Below, piece by piece: positions 54,630 to 62,807 of a DNA stretch of 64,000 nucleotides. The notes below the pieces were generated by a model, which made no database searches, had not been told where the DNA came from, and saw nothing but the letters and a program-made list of their open reading frames with translations. A program made the translations under genes and the position numbers. The stretch spans positions 744,001-808,000 of the forward strand of contig NZ_CYUO01000005.1 of NCBI RefSeq assembly GCF_001407835.1. The letters are read 5' to 3'. Each line of letters starts with the position of its first letter. Position 1 is the first letter of the stretch. This DNA is from Lagierella massiliensis (GTDB taxonomy: Bacteria; Bacillota; Clostridia; Tissierellales; Peptoniphilaceae).

Positions 54630-55440
54630 TAAAAATATAATAATTATTTCAGACTCTACAGGAGAGACTGCTTCAAGTGTTACAGACGCAATAAAAGTTC
54701 ATTTTGATATTGAAGATTTAAATGTCGTTAAATTTCATAATATACTATCTAAAGAAGAAATTGATAAGATATTTAAAGACTTAAAAGGTGATAATTTAAT
54801 ATACTCTACTATTGTTGATAGAGAATTATTAAAGTACCTGCAAAGTAAATGCAACGAAAATAATTTTTTATTCGTAGATTTATTTGAAGCTCCATTAACA
54901 GCTGCTGAAAAATTTTTTAATCAAGAAGCAAAAAGAAAAGTTGCTCTTTCCCATCAGATGGGGGAAGACTATTTCAATAAAATTAGTGCTGTAGAATTTG
55001 CCATGAAATATGACGATGGAAAGGATATTAGGGGAATAGAACTGTCAGATATAGTTTTAATTGGTATATCAAGAACATCAAAAACACCTTTATCGTTGAA
55101 TTTAGCTTTTAAAAATTATAAAGTTTGTAATATATCATTAGTTCCTGAAATAGAACCTCCAATGGAGTTATTTAAAGTGAACCCTAAAAAGATATTTGGT
55201 CTTATTATCGACAAAAAGAAATTAAATGAAATTAGACAGAAAAGGTTAGAATCACTTGGAATAAATTCTTTTGCAGAATATAGTTCTAATGATAGAATAG
55301 ATGAAGAGCTAAACTATGCATTTGAGCTATATAGAAAAATTGGATGCAAAGTAATAGATGTTACTAATAAGACGATTGAAGAGACTTCTGTTGAAATTGT
55401 CTCAAATTTTGAATCACTAAATACAGGAGAAATTAATTGA
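54619..55440 (+). CDS. ppsR: Pyruvate,phosphate dikinase regulatory protein (PpsR/DUF299)
   Basis: A 273-residue ADP-dependent kinase/Pi-dependent pyrophosphorylase that inactivates or reactivates PPDK or PEP synthase. The P-loop-like motif GISRTSKTPLS and the N-terminal ISDSTGETA are diagnostic. I start at ATG 54619: AAAGGTGA lies 6 bases upstream; a GTG at 54610 is a longer alternative. It overlaps the GlyRS beta-like gene by 11 bases. The target enzyme is not in this window. Confidence 0.93.
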   Translation: MTNNKNIIIISDSTGETASSVTDAIKVHFDIEDLNVVKFHNILSKEEIDKIFKDLKGDNLIYSTIVDRELLKYLQSKCNENNFLFVDLFEAPLTAAEKFFNQEAKRKVALSHQMGEDYFNKISAVEFAMKYDDGKDIRGIELSDIVLIGISRTSKTPLSLNLAFKNYKVCNISLVPEIEPPMELFKVNPKKIFGLIIDKKKLNEIRQKRLESLGINSFAEYSSNDRIDEELNYAFELYRKIGCKVIDVTNKTIEETSVEIVSNFESLNTGEIN

Positions 55441-56765
55441 AAAAACGAAAAACTATTTTAACGCTTGTTATTTTATTAACTTTTATTGCTATTTATTTTA
55501 GTGGAGTTTATATTTTTTCTAATTATACCTATCCAGGTACTGTAGTAAATGGAGAGGAAGTCCCTATTAAAAAAATCAATGAAGTGTTTGAAAACAGTAG
55601 ATTTCAAAATATAACAATAGAAGACAAAGATGGTAAAGGGTTTACTCTTAATCCAAAAAAACTTGGTTTCAAATCAGATTGGGAAAAAGAACTCGTAGTA
55701 GATCAAAGAGAATATCTATGGCCTATTCAAATATTTAAGACGCATGTATATAAAAACAAATTGATTAGAGAAATAAACACTGATAATTTACAAAAATGGC
55801 TAAATAATTCAAATTTAATAAAAAATCAAGTTGAGCCAGTAGATGCAAATATAATATTTGAAAATGGAAAATATGTTCTTAATAAAGAGATTGAAGGAAG
55901 TAAGCTTGATGTTGAGAAATTATTAAAAGGAATAGAAAACACGTTTTTAAGCTTTGAGGATGAGCTAAAACTTGATAAAGAATATTATATTATGCCAAAG
56001 GTATATGAAAAAGATTTAAAACCAAAGTATGAATCTTTAACCAAATTAGCAGATAAAAATATAGTATTAGTTTTGCAAGATGGAAAAGAAGAGCCTGTTA
56101 CTGACTATGAGAAGTTTGTTGATGAAAAAACTTATGAAGTATCAAAAGATAAAGTAAAAGATTTTGTAATGGAATTAAAATCTAAATATGATAATCTAAG
56201 GGCAGAAAGAGATTTTACAACATTTAGTGGAAATAAAATAAAAGTTTCTGGAGGAAACTTTGGTGTTCAAATCAATAGAGATAAAACTACAGATGCAATT
56301 TATAATGGTTTAACCACTGATGCAGATAACAAAATTCCTATAGTCTATTCCAGTGAGGCCATTAATAATGGAGAAATCGGGAACACCTATATTGAAATAT
56401 CTATTTCAGATCAAAGAATGGTCTATTACAAAAATGGAGAAGTAATTGCAGATACTCCTATTGTAACAGGACTACCTAATGGAAAATATAATACACCAAG
56501 AGGTGTTTGGAAGGTTTGGATTAAAAATAGGGATAGGTATCTAAGAGGAAAAAATGCTGATGGTACAGACTATGAAAGTTGGGTTAATTATTGGATGCAA
56601 GTAGATTATACTGGAGTCGGAATTCACGACGCTTATTGGCAAAGTTCATTTGGAGGAAGAAGATACCTTTGGGCAGGAAGCCATGGATGTATAAATACAC
56701 CTCTTAAATCAATGAGATTAATCTATGACAATACAGAGATGGGAACTCCTGTTATCATTTATTAA
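55437..56765 (+). CDS. L,D-transpeptidase (YkuD) with N-terminal anchor
   Basis: A 442-residue membrane-anchored cell wall enzyme. A short cytoplasmic basic head is followed by a transmembrane helix (about 7-25), a two-part PG_binding_4-like region (about 40-300, beginning GTVVNGEEV), and the YkuD domain with catalytic SHGCINTP, Cys 418. It forms 3-3 cross-links or attaches proteins to peptidoglycan. It begins with TTG overlapping the ppsR stop (AATTGA), GGAG nine bases before. The region between TM and YkuD is typical for Gram-positive Ldt enzymes. Confidence 0.88.
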   Translation: MKKRKTILTLVILLTFIAIYFSGVYIFSNYTYPGTVVNGEEVPIKKINEVFENSRFQNITIEDKDGKGFTLNPKKLGFKSDWEKELVVDQREYLWPIQIFKTHVYKNKLIREINTDNLQKWLNNSNLIKNQVEPVDANIIFENGKYVLNKEIEGSKLDVEKLLKGIENTFLSFEDELKLDKEYYIMPKVYEKDLKPKYESLTKLADKNIVLVLQDGKEEPVTDYEKFVDEKTYEVSKDKVKDFVMELKSKYDNLRAERDFTTFSGNKIKVSGGNFGVQINRDKTTDAIYNGLTTDADNKIPIVYSSEAINNGEIGNTYIEISISDQRMVYYKNGEVIADTPIVTGLPNGKYNTPRGVWKVWIKNRDRYLRGKNADGTDYESWVNYWMQVDYTGVGIHDAYWQSSFGGRRYLWAGSHGCINTPLKSMRLIYDNTEMGTPVIIY

Positions 56766-56789
56766 AGGCTACTTTTTAAAGTAGCTTTT
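56764..56789 (+). terminator. Intrinsic terminator after the L,D-transpeptidase
   Basis: GCTACTTT / AAAGTAGC stem with a two-base loop and a following T run. Confidence 0.8.
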
Positions 56790-56840
56790 AATATGCTATT
56801 TTGTAGAAATGCATTATAATCCTTAAATATTTTACTTTTT

Positions 56841-56879
56841 TGTAATAATTTTGTAAGATTTTTGTAACTATTCTGTAAC
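56841..56879 (+). promoter_or_regulatory. WalR-like box array (four TGTAA hexamers at 11-bp spacing)
   Basis: Hexamers TGTAAT (56841), TGTAAG (56852), TGTAAC (56863) and TGTAAC (56874), each exactly 11 bp after the last, so each pair has the form TGTAAN-N5-TGTAAN. This matches the WalR (YycF) consensus TGTWAH-N5-TGTWAH, with one G in place of H. The next 11-bp step lands on the -35 box of the NlpC/P60 gene. WalR controls peptidoglycan hydrolases in Firmicutes, so the fit with the downstream gene is good. Confidence 0.72.
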
Positions 56880-56884
56880 TTTTG

Positions 56885-56913
56885 TTGACATCTTTGAAAA
56901 GTTCATTTACTAT
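56885..56913 (+). promoter_or_regulatory. Promoter of the NlpC/P60 gene
   Basis: Perfect -35 TTGACA (56885-56890), a 17-base spacer, and -10 TACTAT (56908-56913). Start of transcription near 56920, giving a leader of about 28 bases to the ATG at 56948. Confidence 0.82.
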
Positions 56914-56947
56914 TATTGTAGTAGTTTTTTTGGGAGGAAAATATATT

Positions 56948-58417
56948 ATGAACAAAAAAAGACTTGGAGCTTTTAGTTTAGCTTCAGTAATTATACTTTC
57001 AGGAACAGTATATTCGAAAGAAACCATAAAAGGACTTATATCAGAAAAACCTGAAACATATGTTGAATCAATTTCAACAATTAGAAAAACTGTAAATTAT
57101 TCAAAAGATATTAATACGAATACAATTTCTGAAGATTCTAAAGATTTTGAAGATTCTGAAGAAAAGACAGAGTACATTGATAGTTTAGAAAATTCTAAAG
57201 TAGAAAAAAATACTGTTTCTGTAAATTATGTAAATAATAAAGAAGAAAATGAAAATAAAGTACAAGAAATCAAAGTACAAGCAAAAGAAGTTAAAGATGA
57301 TGTAGAGCTTAGTTCAGTATCTAAAGAAGAAGTTAAAACTGAAAATGTTGTTGAAGATTCTAAAAAGGTAGAAGAATCAAAACCTGAAGAAAAATTAGAA
57401 TCTGAAGTTCCAGTTGTTTCAGGAAACACTCTTTCAGATACTGATAAAGAAATAGTAGCTCCTACCATAGAAACAGATGAATCTAAAATAATAGAACTTC
57501 CTGTTAAAGGATATGTTACTAAAAATCTAAATGTTAGATCATCAGCTGTTATAGATAAAAATAATATAGTTGGAGTTTTATCTGTAGGCTCTGAAGTTTC
57601 AGGGACAGAATCAAATGGTTGGGTAAAGATAACTCATGAAGGTAAAACAGCTTACATTTCACATGACTATATATCAAATAAAAAAGTAAAAGTTGAAGAT
57701 AAACAAAATGAAATAAATGAAGAACCAAAAGTTGAAGAACCAAAGACTCAAAAACCAGAAGTTAAAGAGCCTATAAAAACAATAGAAGGATGGTTAACTT
57801 CAAATTTAAATCTTAGAGAAGGTCAAGGTACAGATACAAAAATACTTACTGTTATACCTAAGGGAACAAAAGTTTCAGGAACAGAGTCAAATGGTTGGGT
57901 TAAAGTTAATTACAATTCATTGACAGGATATGTAGCTAAATCTTACATATCAGATAAAGAAATCAAAGTAGAAGAAGTTAAGCCTGAAGAACCTAAGCAA
58001 GAAGAAAATACTAATAAAGATAATGTTAGCACAAATTCTTCAATTAATAGTATAGTTAATGATGCATATAAATTCTTAGGTTACAGATACGTATATGCTT
58101 CTGCAGATCCTTCAGTTGGTTTTGACTGCTCAGGACTTGTATATTATTTATATAGAACACATGCTGGAGTAACACTTAATAGAACTTCGAGAGATCAGGC
58201 TTCAAATGGTTACAATGTAAGCAGAGATAATTTAAAAGCAGGAGATTTATTGTTCTTCTCAACCTTTGGAGGAAATAGAATCACACACGTTGGATTATAT
58301 GTTGGAGATGGAAAAATGATTCACGCTTCAACACCTTCAGAAGGGGTTATAATAACGGATATAAATACTAATTATTATGTGAATAATTTTATAACAGCCA
58401 GAAGAATTTTAGATTAG
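56948..58417 (+). CDS. Secreted SH3b-SH3b-NlpC/P60 peptidoglycan hydrolase
   Basis: A 489-residue exported protein. A signal peptide (about 1-22, ending SGTVYS) is followed by a long Glu/Lys/Ser-rich low-complexity linker, two bacterial SH3 domains (about 180-240 and 278-340; both with the SGTESNGWVK motif) separated by a Pro/Glu/Lys spacer, and a C-terminal NlpC/P60 domain with catalytic Cys 394 in FDCSG, His in THVGLY and His in MIHAS. It should cut peptide stems in peptidoglycan outside the membrane. I use ATG 56948 because the upstream frame starts inside the promoter. Preceded by a WalR-like box array. Confidence 0.93.
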   Translation: MNKKRLGAFSLASVIILSGTVYSKETIKGLISEKPETYVESISTIRKTVNYSKDINTNTISEDSKDFEDSEEKTEYIDSLENSKVEKNTVSVNYVNNKEENENKVQEIKVQAKEVKDDVELSSVSKEEVKTENVVEDSKKVEESKPEEKLESEVPVVSGNTLSDTDKEIVAPTIETDESKIIELPVKGYVTKNLNVRSSAVIDKNNIVGVLSVGSEVSGTESNGWVKITHEGKTAYISHDYISNKKVKVEDKQNEINEEPKVEEPKTQKPEVKEPIKTIEGWLTSNLNLREGQGTDTKILTVIPKGTKVSGTESNGWVKVNYNSLTGYVAKSYISDKEIKVEEVKPEEPKQEENTNKDNVSTNSSINSIVNDAYKFLGYRYVYASADPSVGFDCSGLVYYLYRTHAGVTLNRTSRDQASNGYNVSRDNLKAGDLLFFSTFGGNRITHVGLYVGDGKMIHASTPSEGVIITDINTNYYVNNFITARRILD

Positions 58418-58422
58418 TACAC

Positions 58423-58449
58423 AGATGGGTTATTGCCCATCTTTTTTTA
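58423..58449 (+). terminator. Intrinsic terminator after the NlpC/P60 gene
   Basis: AGATGGG / CCCATCT stem with a six-base loop and seven T. The remaining 160 bases to comEA hold no gene and no clear promoter. Confidence 0.9.
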
Positions 58450-58611
58450 TTTCAAATTTTATCTTTATCATCCAATTATTTCTAATTCTTCAAAAAAAAC
58501 GATTACTAAGCTTTTAAATTAAAATATAGTAATATTTCTCGTATTTTTTTAAAACTTTGTAACTTTTGTAGATATTTTATGTTGTTAGTGTTACTATAAA
58601 GAGGGGTAAAT

Positions 58612-59196
58612 ATGTTAAAAGCAAATAAAGATAAATTAATTATAATCATTCTTATTATAGCTCTTACAGGTTTTGGGTTTTACAAATCAGATAGCTCAGA
58701 TCAAGAGATACAAGAGGATATGCTACATTTTGCAAATACTAATATGGAAGAAACTGATAATAAAACGCAAGATGTTTATGTCCATATAGATGGGGAAGTA
58801 GTAAATCCGGGTATATATAAACTTACTAACAATGATAGGATAAATGATGCACTTCAACTTGCAGGTGGTGCTACTGATAAAGCCTTTTTAAAAGATGTTA
58901 ATTTAGCGAAAAAACTTGAAGATGAAATGAAGATATATATTCCATCTAAAGAGGACAATTTATCAAATAACATTTCTAATGAATCTAAAATTTCAAACTC
59001 TACAGGGAAAATTAATATTAATACAGCAACTAAAGATGAATTAAAAACTCTTCCAGGAATTGGAGATGGCAAAGCTGATGAGATAATAAGATTCAGGGAG
59101 AGTAAAGGATTTTCTAAGATTGAAGATATAAAAAATATTTCTGGAATAGGTGATAAAACCTATGAAAAACTTAAAGACTTAATTTCTGTTTATTAG
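58612..59196 (+). CDS. comEA: ComEA-family helix-hairpin-helix DNA-binding protein
   Basis: A 194-residue membrane-anchored DNA receptor of the competence type. A transmembrane helix (about 9-24) is followed by an SLBB-like domain (VYVHIDGEVVNPGIYKL to about 110) and a C-terminal HhH pair in ININTATKDELKTLPGIGD and ISGIGDKTYEKLK. It is 13 bases before selD, so they may share a transcript. comEC/comEB are not seen here. Together with dprA it is consistent with, but does not prove, competence. Confidence 0.9.
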   Translation: MLKANKDKLIIIILIIALTGFGFYKSDSSDQEIQEDMLHFANTNMEETDNKTQDVYVHIDGEVVNPGIYKLTNNDRINDALQLAGGATDKAFLKDVNLAKKLEDEMKIYIPSKEDNLSNNISNESKISNSTGKININTATKDELKTLPGIGDGKADEIIRFRESKGFSKIEDIKNISGIGDKTYEKLKDLISVY

Positions 59197-59209
59197 ATTT
59201 GGAGGTATT

Positions 59210-60253
59210 ATGAGTAAAAATATAGATGTAAAACTAACACAATATGCAAAAACTTCAGGGTGAGCGGCAAAATTTGGACCAGATGTCTTGGCGCAAGTTT
59301 TGCGTAAACTACCTAAAGAAGATATAAGAGATGAAAATCTATTAGTAGGAATAGAAACTTCTGATGATGCTGCAGTTTATAAGATAAATGATGATGTGGC
59401 ACTTATCCAAACACTTGATTTTTTCACTCCTATAGTAGATGATCCATACAATTATGGACGTATTGCTGCTGCTAATAGTCTTTCAGATGTATATGCTATG
59501 GGAGGAGATCCTCTAATAGCACTAAATATTGTATGCTTTCCAGCTTGTTTAGATCCTTCAATACTATCAGAAGTTTTAAAAGGTGGAGCTGAAAAAGTTA
59601 GTGAAGCTAACTGTTTATTAGTAGGTGGTCATACAGTACAGGATGATGAACCGAAGTTTGGACTTTCAGTTACAGGAACTGTACATCCTGATAAGGTTTG
59701 GGCAAATTCCAACTGCAAAGAAAAAGATGTTTTAATTATTACAAAACCTATAGGAACAGGTATTTTAAATACTGCTTTTAAAGGCGGAATCATAGATGAT
59801 AATCTTGAAAAAAATATAATCAAATACATGTCCTTATTAAATAAATATGCTAAAGATATAGCGGTAAAATATCCTATTAATAGTTGTACAGATATTACAG
59901 GCTTTGGACTTGCAGGTCATCTTTTAGAAATGGCTGAAGGAAGTAATAAAACAATAAAACTTCATTTTGACGAAATTCCTATCATTGATGGAACTATTGA
60001 GATGTTTAATCTTGGTCTTATTCCTGAGGGAGCTTATCAAAATAAAAGTTTTATAGGTGATAAAATTAGAGTTTTAAATGATAATAAAAATGCAGATATT
60101 ATTTTTGACCCACAAACTTCAGGAGGACTTCTATTTAGTTTACCAGAGAATTTTGCCAACGAATTAGTCGTTGAGTTAAATAAAAATAATATTGAATCAG
60201 CTATTATTGGAGAAGTGGAGAAATTTAACGACAAGTCTTTGATTCTTGTCTAA
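59210..60253 (+). CDS. selD: Selenophosphate synthetase SelD, selenocysteine-containing (in-frame TGA)
   Basis: A 347-residue selenophosphate synthetase making selenophosphate from selenide and ATP. The start is ATG 59210 after GGAGG (59201-59205). Residue 18 is encoded by TGA (59261-59263) in [13 protein letters not shown], at the position of catalytic Cys17 in E. coli SelD. The rest shows [35 protein letters not shown] and [13 protein letters not shown] plain frame search starts at 59288 and loses 26 residues. A SECIS-like hairpin follows at once. selA, selB and selC are not in the window. Confidence 0.93.
59267..59303 (+). promoter_or_regulatory. SECIS-like hairpin for selenocysteine insertion in selD
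   Basis: Lower stem GCAAAA (59267-59272) pairs with TTTTGC (59298-59303). Above it TTTG (59273-59276) pairs with CAAG (59294-59297), one G bulges, and CCAG (59279-59282) pairs with TTGG (59288-59291). The apical loop ATGTC (59283-59287) contains GU about 20-24 bases after the TGA, inside the range expected for bacterial SECIS elements. Folded by eye. Confidence 0.72.
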
Positions 60254-60270
60254 GAAAAATGAGGTGTACA

Positions 60271-60978
60271 ATGGATATAAATATTTTGATTTCTTTTTCC
60301 GAATCAAGCTATAGAGAGAGTATTCTTTACAATTTTAAGGAAGATTCAAATTATCATATTACCTATGCTGACACTGTGCATGAAACTCTAAGGATATTTC
60401 AAAATAAGGATTTTGATATTGTGCTTCTTGATATGCATTATATGGATGGAAACGGATTAGAACTCAAAAAGAAAATGAACGATGTAAAAGATGTTCCAAC
60501 AATATTCGTTACAAGTATTAATGATGATATTCAAAAAGTTTTAGCTCTTGAATATGGAGCAGATGACTATGTAGTATATCCATTTAATGTTTTGGAGTTG
60601 AAAGCGAGAATAAGAGCAGTTCTAAGAAGAACTCATAAAGGGATTAATAAAAATAATGATGGTCTCGACAAAGATAATGTTATTACTTTTGCAAATTACG
60701 AGTTTAATATAGTTGGACGTAGAGTCAAAATAAATGGGGAAGATATAGATTTAACTGGTAAGGAATTCGATATATTTTTCATTCTGGTTTCAAATCCAGG
60801 AGTAGTTTATTCAAGAGTAACTATTGCAAAGGAAATTTGGGGAGATAACTATGAAGGTCATCTAAGAACTGTTGACGTTCATATCAAAAGACTTAGAGAA
60901 AAAATAGATGATATAGAAGGCCACGTAATTCGTACTAAATGGGGAAAGGGATACTTTTTTGGAAATCTTGAGGAGTAG
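60271..60978 (+). CDS. OmpR-family response regulator with atypical receiver
   Basis: A 235-residue protein: receiver (about 1-115) plus a winged-helix DNA-binding domain (about 130-232) ending in RTVDVHIKRLREK and GKGYFF. The phospho-acceptor Asp 54 (IVLLDMHYMDG) is kept, but the acidic pair near the N-terminus is replaced (NILISFSES) and the conserved Lys is Tyr 103 (VVYPF). No histidine kinase lies next to it. The start is ATG 60271 with GAGGTG upstream. It is co-transcribed with selD (17 bases) and the cyclophilin. Its target is unknown. Confidence 0.88.
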   Translation: MDINILISFSESSYRESILYNFKEDSNYHITYADTVHETLRIFQNKDFDIVLLDMHYMDGNGLELKKKMNDVKDVPTIFVTSINDDIQKVLALEYGADDYVVYPFNVLELKARIRAVLRRTHKGINKNNDGLDKDNVITFANYEFNIVGRRVKINGEDIDLTGKEFDIFFILVSNPGVVYSRVTIAKEIWGDNYEGHLRTVDVHIKRLREKIDDIEGHVIRTKWGKGYFFGNLEE

Positions 60979-60981
60979 ATT

Positions 60982-61575
60982 ATGTTTAGACAATTTGATA
61001 TAGAAAATGATAAAAATATTAATGCTGTTATAAAGACGAATAAGGGGGATATAAAAATTATTTTATTTCCAGATTTGGCACCTAAAACCTGCGAAAATTT
61101 TGTAGAACTTTCTAAAAAAGGTTACTATGATGGAGTAATTTTCCACAGGGTAATAGAAGATTTTATGATTCAAACAGGTGATCCTACAGGTACTGGAATG
61201 GGTGGAGAAAGTATTTGGGGAAGTGACTTTAACGATGAATTTTCAAATGATTTAAGAAACTTTAGAGGAGCTATTTCAATGGCCAACAAAGGTCCAAATA
61301 CAAACTCCAGTCAGTTTTTCATTGTAACTAAGAGAGAAGTTGAAAAAGATTATATTGATCAATTAAGAAGTAGCAACAGTAGTATGTATTCAAAAGAAGT
61401 CATTGATAGATATGAAAAAGATGGGGGAACTTTTTGGCTTGATTTTAAGCATACTGTATTCGGTCAAGTTATTGAAGGCATGGACGTAGTAGAGTCCATT
61501 GAACGTACAAAAACTGATAACATGGATAAACCATTAAATGATTGTATAATTGAAACAATCGAAATATTACAATAA
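60982..61575 (+). CDS. Peptidyl-prolyl cis-trans isomerase, cyclophilin type
   Basis: A 197-residue cytoplasmic cyclophilin. Motifs FHRVIEDFMIQTGDPTGTG and GAISMANKGPNTNSSQFFI carry the active-site Arg, Phe, Met and Gln. The N-terminal KTNKGDIKIILFPDLAPKTCENF is typical. An insertion of about 25 residues (VEKDYIDQLRSSNSSMYSKE) follows the FFIV strand. No signal peptide. GAGGAG lies 10 bases before the start. It ends before a bidirectional terminator. Confidence 0.94.
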   Translation: MFRQFDIENDKNINAVIKTNKGDIKIILFPDLAPKTCENFVELSKKGYYDGVIFHRVIEDFMIQTGDPTGTGMGGESIWGSDFNDEFSNDLRNFRGAISMANKGPNTNSSQFFIVTKREVEKDYIDQLRSSNSSMYSKEVIDRYEKDGGTFWLDFKHTVFGQVIEGMDVVESIERTKTDNMDKPLNDCIIETIEILQ

Positions 61576-61582
61576 AATTAAA

Positions 61583-61623
61583 AAAATACCCTATTTACCA
61601 AAAAATGGTGAAAGGGTATTTTT
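61583..61623. terminator. Bidirectional terminator between the cyclophilin and rodA
   Basis: AAAATACCC (61583-61591) / GGGTATTTT (61614-61622) with partly pairing inner bases (TTTACCA/TGGTGAAA). A-rich on one side and T-rich on the other, so it can stop both convergent genes. Confidence 0.85.
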
Positions 61624-61627
61624 AAAT

Positions 61628-62734
61628 TTACTCGAAAGAAAGTGCTTCTTTTTGAATTGAAACAGAAAAAACAATTCCAACTGCCATTAAATTGATTAAT
61701 TGATATGTTCCACCGTAGCTAAAAAATGGAAGTGGAATACCAGTTACAGGCATTACACCAAGTGTCATACCTATATTTTCAAATATATGGAATAGAAACA
61801 TTGCCGATAGACCCATAATAACAAGTTTGGAAAAGGAGTCTTTTCTATTTTCAGCAAGGATAACAAGTCTATAAAGTAATAGTAGATATAGTATTATTAC
61901 TGCGAAACCCCCTATAAAACCAAATTCTTCTACAAGTACAGGAAAAATATAATCTGTTTGTTTTTCAGGGATAAAATTAAATTGACTTTGAGTTCCTTTC
62001 ATATAACCTTTACCAAAAAACTTTCCTGATCCTATGGCAATTCTTCCTTGTAGTGCTTGATAACTTGAGTCGGAAATGTCGTGTTCAGGGTTTAAAAATG
62101 TTAATATTCTCTTCTTTTGAAATGGTTCAAGTCTGCTATAAAGTATCGGTGAACTTATAATTAACAACCCCAAAGCGCCTAAAAAATATTTTAAATCTAA
62201 ACCTGCTATAAATAACATAATTGCCATTATAAATATGAATACAAATGCAGTACCAGCATCTGGTTGCAAAAGTATTAAGAGTATAGGGAAACCCCCAAAA
62301 GCAATAACTTTTAAAAATGTTTTAGGTTTACTTAAATTTTTTTTGTTTATTTCCAGATACCTTGCAAAAGATAATATAAATCCGATTTTTACAAATTCTG
62401 CAGGTTGAAACCTAATGGAGCCTATAACTATCCAACTGTTTGAACCCCATTGTTCTTTACCTGTTCCAAAAATTAAAACCATAAATAAAAGAATATTACA
62501 AATTGCATAAATTGGTATATAAAATTTTTTTATAAAGTCGGTATCAATACAGACTACTAAAGCCATAAATAAAAAACCTATAACTGTAGCTATGACCTGG
62601 GACAGAATTGTTTTATTGTTAAGGGTTCTTGTTGCACTGAATAGAACAATTAAACCAAAAACAACAAGTGCAGATAATATTAAAAATAGCTTTAAATCAA
62701 GCTTACCAAAATTTTTTTTCCGTATATTGAACAT
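61628..62734 (-). CDS. rodA: RodA/FtsW-family SEDS peptidoglycan polymerase
   Basis: A 368-residue SEDS glycosyltransferase with about ten membrane segments. RodA-like motifs are QPAEFVKIGFILSFAR, QPDAGTAFVFI, the loop GTQSQFNFIPEKQTDYIF and the end PLPFFSYGGTYQL. It polymerises lipid II with a class B PBP, which is not in the window. It begins at ATG 62734 on the - strand, with an extended -10 (TGG-TATAAT, 62751-62759) that overlaps the region used by nfo on the + strand. It may serve as the elongation or the division polymerase; the RodA label is by similarity. Confidence 0.9.
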   Translation of the reverse strand: MFNIRKKNFGKLDLKLFLILSALVVFGLIVLFSATRTLNNKTILSQVIATVIGFLFMALVVCIDTDFIKKFYIPIYAICNILLFMVLIFGTGKEQWGSNSWIVIGSIRFQPAEFVKIGFILSFARYLEINKKNLSKPKTFLKVIAFGGFPILLILLQPDAGTAFVFIFIMAIMLFIAGLDLKYFLGALGLLIISSPILYSRLEPFQKKRILTFLNPEHDISDSSYQALQGRIAIGSGKFFGKGYMKGTQSQFNFIPEKQTDYIFPVLVEEFGFIGGFAVIILYLLLLYRLVILAENRKDSFSKLVIMGLSAMFLFHIFENIGMTLGVMPVTGIPLPFFSYGGTYQLINLMAVGIVFSVSIQKEALSFE

Positions 62735-62750
62735 AAAATCACCTATTGCA

Positions 62751-62790
62751 ATTATACCACAGAAATGTTAGTTCTTGTTTATGCTATAAT
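62751..62790. promoter_or_regulatory. Divergent promoter pair of rodA and nfo
   Basis: On the - strand TATAAT at 62751-62756 is preceded by TGG (extended -10) for rodA. On the + strand TATAAT at 62785-62790 is preceded by TGC for nfo. The two -10 boxes are about 28 bases apart, so the two units share one short promoter region. Neither has a strong -35. Confidence 0.6.
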
Positions 62791-62807
62791 AAAGTGTGAG
62801 GTGAATT

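Noticed and set aside
56882-56947. Longer start of the NlpC/P60 gene at 56882
   Set aside because: It would begin within three bases of the -35 box, upstream of the transcription start; the ATG at 56948 follows GGGAGG and gives a normal signal peptide.
58555-58580. WalR-like site upstream of comEA
   Set aside because: One TGTAAC at 58558 is followed by a TGTAGA nine, not eleven, bases later, so the tandem spacing is wrong.
59261-59263. selD as a pseudogene with a nonsense mutation
   Set aside because: The TGA sits exactly at the catalytic Cys/Sec position, the frame upstream has a start and ribosome site, and a SECIS-like hairpin follows. The rest of the frame is intact.
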